The notes under the pieces: model-generated
Seen by the model: only the letters and a program-made list of their open reading frames with translations
What the model was told of the DNA's origin: nothing
Database searches by the model: none
Translations under genes and position numbers: made by a program
Source: DATFYI01 sp035315125
GTDB taxonomy: Bacteria; Chloroflexota; Anaerolineae; Anaerolineales; Anaerolineaceae
Assembly (NCBI GenBank): GCA_035315125.1
Contig: DATFYI010000163.1
Span: forward strand, 1-9,877
Length of the DNA stretch: 9,877 nt
Direction: 5' to 3'
Shown here: positions 1-6,690 of the stretch, in pieces
How the letters are laid out: each line of letters opens with the position of its first letter
Numbering within the stretch: position 1 is the stretch's first letter

Positions 1-738
1 ATCTCACAAGCTCAGCGTGCGGCTTCTGCTTCCGTCTCGGTTTTGATTACAGGCGAGACCGGAACTGGCAAAGAAGTTTTAGCCCAATTTGTCCATCGCA
101 TTGGTCCGCGCTCCAGTAAACCGTTTATTGCTATTAATTGCGCGGCTATACAAAATACAATGCTCGAATCAGAATTATTTGGTTACGAAGCTGGAGCTTT
201 TACTGGAGCAGATCGTCGTAAGACTGGCTTGATGGAAGTGGCTGATGGGGGCATTCTGTTTTTGGATGAAATTTCATCTATGCCTCAGGATATCCAGGCC
301 AAGCTATTGCGGGTGATTGAAGAAAGAGCATTTCGTCGGGTCGGCGGTACAACACTTATCCATGTTGATGTCCAGATTCTGGCAGCTTCAAATCGAAATC
401 TGCTGGGCATGATCCAGGAAGGACACTTCCGACAAGATTTGTATTATCGACTAAAAGTTGTAGACCTGCATCTACCGCCCCTAAGGGAACGTAAGGATGA
501 TATCCCTGAATTGGTAGGTTTCTTTATTCGCCAAAACAACGCCAAACAGGGGATGAATGTGATCCATGTAACCCCGCGCGCTATGGAGGCATTGATTAGA
601 TATCAATGGCCTGGAAATATCCGTGAACTCAGCAATGCAGTTGAACGAGCTATGTTATTTTGTGATGGCGAAGCCATCGATTTGCCTTACTTGCCAGCCG
701 ATGTGGTTCACGGGCTTGAATTATCCAATAATATATAG
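1..738 (+). CDS. Sigma-54-dependent transcription activator (bEBP), AAA+ domain, 5' end outside window
   Basis: This is the 3' part of an enhancer-binding protein that uses ATP hydrolysis to open promoter complexes of sigma-54 RNA polymerase. The frame is open from base 1, so the TTG at 43 is not a real start; 245 residues are visible. Motifs in order: Walker A GETGTGKE (52-75), the sigma-54-contacting loop GAFTGA (193-210), Walker B FLDE (259-270), arginine fingers in FRQDLYYRL (Arg codons 430 and 448), and sensor II WPGNIREL (607-630). An intact GAFTGA argues for true sigma-54 dependence. Only 35 residues follow sensor II, and they do not resemble the Fis-type helix-turn-helix that normally ends this family. 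The protein may therefore act without binding DNA, like FlgR-type activators, or carry its DNA-binding or sensor domain in the missing N-terminus. It lies directly upstream of a sigma-54 promoter. The family call is very secure; the signal sensed is unknown. Confidence 0.94.
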   Translation: MSQAQRAASASVSVLITGETGTGKEVLAQFVHRIGPRSSKPFIAINCAAIQNTMLESELFGYEAGAFTGADRRKTGLMEVADGGILFLDEISSMPQDIQAKLLRVIEERAFRRVGGTTLIHVDVQILAASNRNLLGMIQEGHFRQDLYYRLKVVDLHLPPLRERKDDIPELVGFFIRQNNAKQGMNVIHVTPRAMEALIRYQWPGNIRELSNAVERAMLFCDGEAIDLPYLPADVVHGLELSNNI

Positions 739-754
739 AACAAAATAGCATAAC

Positions 755-770
755 TGGCACAGTTCTTGCA
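755..770 (+). promoter_or_regulatory. Sigma-54 (-24/-12) promoter
   Basis: The 16 bases TGGCACAGTTCTTGCA fit the consensus TGGCACRNNNNTTGCW at every defined position. The invariant GG (756-757) and GC (768-769) are separated by the canonical 10 bases. Transcription should begin about 12 bases after the GC, near 781, leaving a leader of about 28 bases before the ATG at 809. The site sits between the stop codon of a sigma-54 activator and the next gene, exactly where a target promoter would be expected. The match is seen directly; activity and regulation by the adjacent activator are inferred. Confidence 0.87.
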
Positions 771-797
771 TCAATGCCTCTTTAAGAATAATCTTTT

Positions 798-803
798 AGG
801 AGG
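798..803 (+). promoter_or_regulatory. Ribosome binding site of the small membrane protein
   Basis: A full AGGAGG Shine-Dalgarno sequence lies 5 bases before the ATG at 809. It is strong support that this short reading frame is translated. Confidence 0.85.
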
Positions 804-808
804 CATAC

Positions 809-1135
809 ATGTTCCCACTGGCTATCAACAACTTCATTATGACTATATCAACCTGCTTATTTGTCCTGGGCATAGTCTCAATGGGAGCAGGCGTTTTTAT
901 CCTAGTGTCAAAAGTGATTATGGGTGATGATTTAAAAACAATCGCCCAGCAGACTGCCAAGATTGCGCAGAAGGGCATATCCGAAGATGTAGCTGGTCTG
1001 GTGGGAAATGCTTCTTCGCTAATCGAGTCATTGAATCAATTGGTAAAAACTACTTCTGGTATTGGTATTTTCTTGATTATGGTTGGTTTCCTGCTGGTTT
1101 TAACAGCATACTACATCCTGCTGCACTTAAGCTGA
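809..1135 (+). CDS. Small two-helix membrane protein of unknown family
   Basis: I do not recognise the family of this 108-residue protein. It has two hydrophobic segments likely to span the membrane: about residues 9-34 (Gly-rich, with GIVSMGAGVFILV) and about residues 84-106 (GIFLIMVGFLLVLTAYYILL). Between them, about residues 40-82 form a polar, mostly helical stretch with Asp/Lys/Gln-rich sequence and lysines at 43, 51, 55 and 80. No cleavable signal peptide is obvious. A perfect Shine-Dalgarno sequence precedes the start, and the gene is the first one behind the sigma-54 promoter, so it should be the leading product of the operon. It may be a membrane anchor or partner of the downstream TPR and protease proteins, a protease substrate, or a holin-like pore former; the sequence alone does not decide. 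That it is a real gene is well supported, its function is not. Confidence 0.86.
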   Translation: MFPLAINNFIMTISTCLFVLGIVSMGAGVFILVSKVIMGDDLKTIAQQTAKIAQKGISEDVAGLVGNASSLIESLNQLVKTTSGIGIFLIMVGFLLVLTAYYILLHLS

Positions 1136-1144
1136 TGTCCAGAA

Positions 1145-1159
1145 CCGGATGCGCTCCGG
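1145..1159 (+). other. Small GC-rich hairpin between genes
   Basis: CCGGA (1145-1149) pairs with TCCGG (1155-1159) around a 5-base loop, in the 74-base gap between the membrane protein and the TPR gene. No T-run follows, so it is unlikely to be a full terminator. It could tune mRNA stability or the relative expression of the two genes. No second promoter that I can support is visible in this gap. Confidence 0.3.
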
Positions 1160-1199
1160 GGGGTAATCAAATCCATTTATAGTTAATGCGAGGATATAT

Positions 1200-1204
1200 A
1201 GGAG
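1200..1204 (+). promoter_or_regulatory. Ribosome binding site that decides the TPR gene start
   Basis: AGGAG lies 5 bases before the ATG at 1210. The in-frame ATG at 1186, eight codons earlier, has no Shine-Dalgarno sequence in front of it and would place this AGGAG inside the gene. The 1210 start is therefore preferred. Confidence 0.75.
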
Positions 1205-1209
1205 AATCG

Positions 1210-4200
1210 ATGCATCCAGATAATTTTCTCGCCGAACTCCTTCGGATCTTTTCCTCCTCCGACTCATCTCAGGTAATAGCAGCGCTACGCGAAGATGCTC
1301 TGGTCTGGGACAGTCTTTCAAGCCAGGAATTATTCAAAAAACAACTTGCTTATGCCGGTGGCAATGCGAAATTATGGAGTCCGGCGAATCTGGCAATTCT
1401 ATCATTGGGTGAAGGTCTGGATACCCAGGAATTAGCCAGCGAGCCTTTGATACCCCTGGAAGCGTCGCTTCGTCAACTGGCTATCCAGAAATATCAGTCT
1501 GTCTTAAAAACTGCCCAACCGCCAGTTGATATTAAGGAGTCGGGGCTTTTAGCTTTGGCATTGCGCGAACGTCGGCGTCACACTCATTCTTGGGAAGGAT
1601 TGTTAGAAGAGCTTTCGCTAAACGATGAAAGTATGCTGGAGCAGATGTTGCCAGTTTGGCGAACACCTTTAGCATGCCTATTTGGACTTACCCCAGATCC
1701 AAAAGATATGCTGCAGGCCTTACTACCGGTTCGTCGTAAGAGCTCATTGACGGGCTTGATCACTCATATCGTCCTCAGTAATCCGATTCCCCAAGAAGAA
1801 CAAATACAGATTTTTGCTGAATTAATTATTACCCAGGCCCCAATGTATCAGGTAAGTTGGATCCGATTATTTGGTTCAATGGGTCGCATCGAACTGGCAA
1901 AACATTTAGCACAACTTTTTTTGATAACCCATCAAGGGACTTCAGGATCATCTCGCAACGGCGAATTAGAAAAAATCAATATCGAGGAAATCCTCCAAAA
2001 AGCAGCTGATTTACAACGTTTGGCAGGTCTTTACCAGCTAACAGATCAAGCTGATCTGGCGTTAGAAAGTTTCAATGCTTCTCGTGAGGCTATTGAATAC
2101 TGGTTGGCTGGACTAGGTATGCAAATTGCTGAAGCCAGCTCGAAAAATGAGGACGGCTTTCCCGAATATTCGCTCCCCGATCGATGGATCAATTTACCGA
2201 CTGGCGCTTCTCAATTGCAAGCTGAATTTGCAGGGGTTATTCAAGAAAAACCTGACCTAAGTTCATTTATTCCAGAAAATCTAGAAGAGTTAAACGATCC
2301 TTATTTGATGATGCATCAAGCGCTAGCTCTAAGTCGCAGCGATAAAATACGCTCTTTGGAGTTGGCACGACAGGCAATTAGCAGCTTCAAACAAAAAATT
2401 GTAAAAACTGAAAAATGTATCTCGATGCAGTTCCTTTATCGTTGGTCTCCGGCTAATTTTGTACGACAAATTATCCAAATGGACATGAAAGAAGAGGCTT
2501 TGCAGATCACTCAACTCCTGCTCCAATATAGACCTGTTGATTTGGAATTGATCTGGCTTGGCAATGATTTATCGATTGAGCTAGGCAGGCAAAAAACTGC
2601 TCTGGAATATGCACAAATTGGTTGCATGCTACAGCCAGGCCAACCCGCCTGGCATCGCTGCCTGGGTCGTTTGTTGGATGCTGAGGGAAACTTTGAGGAA
2701 ACCTACCGGCATCGTCAAGCTGTTCTGAAACTTGCCGAACAGCCTGATATAACGGATTGGTTTGATTTTGCCGTCGTTTCAATGAAAGTGGGTCAGTTAG
2801 ATCAGGTGATTGATGCCTGTCAGATGGTTTTGGACCGGGAACCCGAGCACGTTGGCGCTAATGCGTTATTGGGGGATGCTTTAATGAAAAATGGAGATCA
2901 GGATGGGGCAATCCGCTGCTATAGTCGCGCCACTGAACTCAAACCAGATAATCCTGGATATTGGCTTGCCCTGGCAGAACTCTATCAACAGAATGACGCC
3001 CCCCAAAATGCCTTAATAGCTTTGAAAAAAGCTTTTCTGGAAAATCCCGAATCATCCGAAATTAATTATGCCCTGGCTGAGGCATACTTAAGAATGGGGA
3101 TGTTTAATGATGCTGTCCCTATTTTGCGCCAGGTTGTATTACGAACCCCCGATTCGGTCGGTGTTGTTTTTCGCCTGGGTGAAGCCTTGTTCTATCTGGA
3201 CCGGGTTCAAGAAGGCCGGCAGGTACTTGCAATGGCCAAAACGAAATGGCCAAATGATATTGAATTGGCTTTCCTTTATGGAAAAACGTTATTGGCGTTG
3301 GGAGACCGTGAAGCTGCTTTGCCTGAGCTTGAACAGGCGCTCAAGGGTAACAACAGCGACGTTGAACGGTTGACAGTATATGCCCGCGCCCTGGTCAATG
3401 CTGATAAAGTAGCGTTGCCACTTCAATCTAACCCAGATTTTGTAACTTTGACTAAGGCTCAACGAGTTTTAGAAAAGATTTTACAACTCAAGCCAAACGA
3501 TTTTGAAATTTGCTTAATGATGGCCGAAGTACTTGGCGCAAAAGGAGATTTAGAAGCTTCTTATCAAATCTATGAACAGCTTGTTGAAAAACCTTCTGAA
3601 TTGGCACTTGGACTACACTGGAGACAGCAAGCCGGATTTGGTCAGGTAGCCATGAACCTGGATCGGATTGAGATCGCCTTGGCCGCTCTACAGGAAGCCG
3701 CCCAGGGCATACCGGATCAACTCCCCTTACAAAGGCTGTTAGCAGAAGCCTATATCAAAGCTGATCTAACACAAGAAGCTATTCCAACCGCACAATACGC
3801 ACTTCGACTGGCTCCAGATAACCTCGAAAATATATCATGGTTCGCCAGAATAATGACACAAATTCATCAAGAAGCGGAGGCCGCTTCGGCACTTGAATGT
3901 GCACTGCAATTGTCGCCAAACCGAGCGGATCTGCTCTTACAATTAGCAGGTTTGAAAATTCAAGTTGGTGATATTCTTGCTGCCAGAGAGTCACTCAAAG
4001 CTTTACTTGGCCTCGATACGATTAGTGAAGATATTTTACGCCAGGCGACCTATGCATATCTTCGCTTACAGGATTACGATGAAGCATTAAGCTGCCTTGA
4101 AAGAGCAGTTGAGTTGAGTTCGGCTCCGTCAGCAGAATTATTTTTTGAGATGGCGGCTCTGCAGTGGCGTAAAGGTGATTTACCTCTGGCACTGAGCACG

Positions 4201-6690
4201 ATCCAGAGGGCCGCAGGTACGACTTCACAAGATGCCTGCCTGTATATTTTCCAGGCTGATTTATTGACTGCACTTAACCGTCCGCAAGCCGCTCTTGCTT
4301 GCCTGGAACATGCCTTACATCTGAAACAATCTAAAGAAGATAGCGGTGCTTGCGAGGGTTGGGCGGTTGATCTGGCAGGCGGTCTTATGCCCAGGCAGTG
4401 GTTAGAATCGGTACAAAGTCCAGCAGGTATCCACATCCGCTTTGCACAGATTTTGAGACAGACCGGCAATCTTGCTTCAGCGTTACTTCATGCAGAAACT
4501 GCACTGGAACAAGAACCGAATAATTTGCCACTGCGCTATTATGCTGCAGAAATGGCCATGGCCTTGCTTCAAAATGATCGAGCCGCAAAACTGGCTGATC
4601 TGCCTGGATTAGAAGAAGGCGATAATAGAATTCCTAATTGGGAACTCAAGGACCAGCAGGCTGTAGCATCTTTAATTGGGATGAAATCAGAGATTGCTCT
4701 AGAAGCCGGTGATGATAATCTGGCAGGATATTGGCTTGGCGAAGGTCTGGCATTTTCGCCACAATTCCCTCGCATCCTGGCCGTGCAGGCTCGACTTCTC
4801 TCCCATAAGGGTGATCTGAAGACTGCACTGGAAATTTATCATGGTATTGATCTTCAATGTCCAACAAATGAAATTCCTGCTGGGTCAGACTTGTCAAATT
4901 GGAACCTTGAAACAGGCCTCGATAATAGCTATAAATTGAGCCAGTGTGCCTGGATGGCAGAGGCAGCCTTGGATCTACAACTATGGGATGAAGCCTTAAG
5001 ACTTTTTGAGGCGGCTGCCCCTGAGAATTTGGCTGAAGCCAGGCCTCATTTGCGATTGGCCCGCGCCATAGTCCGTACGGCTCAAAGACAGCGCCTTTGC
5101 CAGGAGCTTAGCTGTACAGCTCACGCTCCGGGTGACGAAAAACTCAGTACGGAGCGTTACGATACACTTGTATCACGATTGAATCTGGTCGGGCGTCTGA
5201 ATGATTCGCGAGAAATCCAACATTGGCGTGCTCATGGATGGGCAGCTTTTCACCCTGAACTTGCAAATGAGCCCGGTTCTGAAGAAATGGTAGCATCATT
5301 GGGGGACCCGATTACAAAGATGGCTATGTTCAGGCATGCCAACAAATCAGCAGATGCTCTGGAGATGGCACCGAAGATTGGTGATAAGCCGCAGGCTATG
5401 CTGCAATTAGCTTTATGTTACCTTAAACTCGATCCAGCAAAGGGCCTGGACGCTGCTCGTAAAGTTGTTGAAGCCTGTCCCACAGATCCGTTCGGCCATG
5501 TTTTAGTTGCGATGTTATATGAGGCTTGCGACCGTCCCGAAGATGCGCTCGAATCGTTGAAAACCGCACTGTCGATATGGCCTGATGAGGCGGAATGGCA
5601 GGCTTGGGCAGCAAGGATTTCGGCCCAGGTAGTATCTCTAAATTCAGCCTTAGAGTATTGGGAGCGAGCGTTTGCTTTATGTCCAGATCGTGCAGATTAT
5701 GCCCAATCGGTGGGAGAGATTTATCTGGAATTGCAGAATAGTGTAAAGGCCGTTGAATACTTGCGTATTGCCAATCGATATGCACCTGAAAAAGTTGCCA
5801 TCTGGATGCTTTTGGCTCAGGCTTATCGCATGGATGGTAATCTTGATGAAGCATTGATGTGCGGCCGGCAAGCCTGTAAGTATGACAAAAGCTCAATTGA
5901 TCCTTTACTGTTGAGCGGTGAAATTGCGATGCTGCTCGGAAAAATGGATGAAGCTCTCGATCATGCTCAGAACGCTATTCAACGTGAACCTGCAAACCCG
6001 AATGCAGTCTTAATCCTTTCGAAAGTGTATGTGAAACAAAGCAATTATAAAGACGGTTTGAATGTCTTGGAAAGATCTTTAGCTCGCATTCAGCCTTCGT
6101 ATGAACTTCTTTTCGAAAGATCAAAACTAGTATATCGTATCCAGGGACCGCAGGCCGCTTTGCCGCTCGTCAGGGAACTATCTGAAAGCAATCCAGAGAA
6201 TGCTGAAGTATTAAGCCTGCTTACACAAATTCAAGTTGATTGTGGCAATTTTACGGGGGCAGAACAATCTGCTTACTCAGCATTACGGATTAAACCGGAT
6301 TATCCCGGCTTAAATCTGCTTTTAGGGCAGCTTCAGCGAAAGGCGGGCCAGCTTGATCAGGCTATTAATTATTTGAGCGAAGCAATTCGCCAGACTCCAG
6401 CAGATGTAGCGGCTTATCTTGAGCTGGGGCAGGCGTACCAGGACCGCCGTGAGCAAATGCAAGCCTTGCATATCTATCGCGAGGCAATCAAAGTTGCCCC
6501 AGAAGATTATCATGCTTATTACTCTGGCGGTTTAATCCTCAGAGAAAATAAAGATTATGTCGGCGCTGAGGCAATGTTAAGGCGAGCGGCTCGTCTGGCG
6601 CCGAGTGATTTGAATATTCAAAGACAGTTAGGTGCAGTCGTTGCACTCAACCTGGTTCATAACTCTCAGGAGGCTAACTCTTACTTATGA
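1210..6690 (+). CDS. Giant TPR-repeat protein (about 1826 aa), probable scaffold/sensor
   Basis: This large cytoplasmic protein has no signal peptide or membrane segment. Residues 1-440 are helical but not clear TPRs and match no domain I know. From about residue 445 I count roughly 33 TPR-like units of about 34 residues. A well-formed block runs from 445 to 717, more divergent units with insertions fill the middle, a non-repeat gap lies at about 1278-1393, and a regular block covers 1394-1800. The pattern shows the usual small/large alternation, with many units ending in a Pro near the turn. TPR solenoids bind proteins or peptides, so the likely role is partner recognition or trigger sensing rather than catalysis. 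Its stop codon overlaps the start of the protease gene (ATGA), which predicts coupled translation and suggests a fixed ratio or a complex with the protease. An ATG at 1186 is an alternative start. The TPR call is secure; the partner is unknown. Confidence 0.93.
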   Translation: MHPDNFLAELLRIFSSSDSSQVIAALREDALVWDSLSSQELFKKQLAYAGGNAKLWSPANLAILSLGEGLDTQELASEPLIPLEASLRQLAIQKYQSVLKTAQPPVDIKESGLLALALRERRRHTHSWEGLLEELSLNDESMLEQMLPVWRTPLACLFGLTPDPKDMLQALLPVRRKSSLTGLITHIVLSNPIPQEEQIQIFAELIITQAPMYQVSWIRLFGSMGRIELAKHLAQLFLITHQGTSGSSRNGELEKINIEEILQKAADLQRLAGLYQLTDQADLALESFNASREAIEYWLAGLGMQIAEASSKNEDGFPEYSLPDRWINLPTGASQLQAEFAGVIQEKPDLSSFIPENLEELNDPYLMMHQALALSRSDKIRSLELARQAISSFKQKIVKTEKCISMQFLYRWSPANFVRQIIQMDMKEEALQITQLLLQYRPVDLELIWLGNDLSIELGRQKTALEYAQIGCMLQPGQPAWHRCLGRLLDAEGNFEETYRHRQAVLKLAEQPDITDWFDFAVVSMKVGQLDQVIDACQMVLDREPEHVGANALLGDALMKNGDQDGAIRCYSRATELKPDNPGYWLALAELYQQNDAPQNALIALKKAFLENPESSEINYALAEAYLRMGMFNDAVPILRQVVLRTPDSVGVVFRLGEALFYLDRVQEGRQVLAMAKTKWPNDIELAFLYGKTLLALGDREAALPELEQALKGNNSDVERLTVYARALVNADKVALPLQSNPDFVTLTKAQRVLEKILQLKPNDFEICLMMAEVLGAKGDLEASYQIYEQLVEKPSELALGLHWRQQAGFGQVAMNLDRIEIALAALQEAAQGIPDQLPLQRLLAEAYIKADLTQEAIPTAQYALRLAPDNLENISWFARIMTQIHQEAEAASALECALQLSPNRADLLLQLAGLKIQVGDILAARESLKALLGLDTISEDILRQATYAYLRLQDYDEALSCLERAVELSSAPSAELFFEMAALQWRKGDLPLALSTIQRAAGTTSQDACLYIFQADLLTALNRPQAALACLEHALHLKQSKEDSGACEGWAVDLAGGLMPRQWLESVQSPAGIHIRFAQILRQTGNLASALLHAETALEQEPNNLPLRYYAAEMAMALLQNDRAAKLADLPGLEEGDNRIPNWELKDQQAVASLIGMKSEIALEAGDDNLAGYWLGEGLAFSPQFPRILAVQARLLSHKGDLKTALEIYHGIDLQCPTNEIPAGSDLSNWNLETGLDNSYKLSQCAWMAEAALDLQLWDEALRLFEAAAPENLAEARPHLRLARAIVRTAQRQRLCQELSCTAHAPGDEKLSTERYDTLVSRLNLVGRLNDSREIQHWRAHGWAAFHPELANEPGSEEMVASLGDPITKMAMFRHANKSADALEMAPKIGDKPQAMLQLALCYLKLDPAKGLDAARKVVEACPTDPFGHVLVAMLYEACDRPEDALESLKTALSIWPDEAEWQAWAARISAQVVSLNSALEYWERAFALCPDRADYAQSVGEIYLELQNSVKAVEYLRIANRYAPEKVAIWMLLAQAYRMDGNLDEALMCGRQACKYDKSSIDPLLLSGEIAMLLGKMDEALDHAQNAIQREPANPNAVLILSKVYVKQSNYKDGLNVLERSLARIQPSYELLFERSKLVYRIQGPQAALPLVRELSESNPENAEVLSLLTQIQVDCGNFTGAEQSAYSALRIKPDYPGLNLLLGQLQRKAGQLDQAINYLSEAIRQTPADVAAYLELGQAYQDRREQMQALHIYREAIKVAPEDYHAYYSGGLILRENKDYVGAEAMLRRAARLAPSDLNIQRQLGAVVALNLVHNSQEANSYL
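2542..6609 (+). repeat. TPR repeat array within the giant protein
   Basis: Protein-level tandem repeats of about 34 residues make up residues about 445-1800 of the TPR protein. Individual units diverge strongly, so no DNA-level direct repeat is evident. The cleanest examples are near 2839-3045 and 5680-6609; a typical unit begins VAAYLELGQAYQD and ends with AIKVAPED. The divergence suggests an old, functionally specialised solenoid rather than a recent expansion. Confidence 0.8.
6668..6673 (+). promoter_or_regulatory. Ribosome binding site inside the TPR gene end, for the protease gene
   Basis: AGGAGG lies 13 bases before the ATG at 6687, longer than ideal. The long spacing is compatible with termination-reinitiation at the overlapping ATGA. 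An in-frame ATG at 6696 would be further away still, so 6687 is kept as the start. Confidence 0.6.

Noticed and set aside
43..45. TTG as start of the sigma-54 activator
   Set aside because: The frame is open to base 1 and the residues before it (up to VSVLITGE) fit the conserved lead-in to Walker A, so the gene begins before the window.
766..794. Possible sigma-70 promoter TTGCAT-17-TAATCT before the membrane protein
   Set aside because: Each hexamer matches its consensus at only 3 of 6 positions, and the start would fall on the ribosome binding site. The overlapping sigma-54 motif is a full match and explains the region better.
1186..1209. Upstream ATG at 1186 as start of the TPR gene
   Set aside because: It has no Shine-Dalgarno sequence, while the ATG at 1210 has AGGAG at 5-base spacing.
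5423..5896. 157-residue minus-strand reading frame inside the TPR gene
   Set aside because: It lies opposite a clear TPR coding region, has unlikely composition and no recognisable domain or ribosome binding site; it is a shadow frame, like the other antisense frames at 4074-4469 and 6916-7293.
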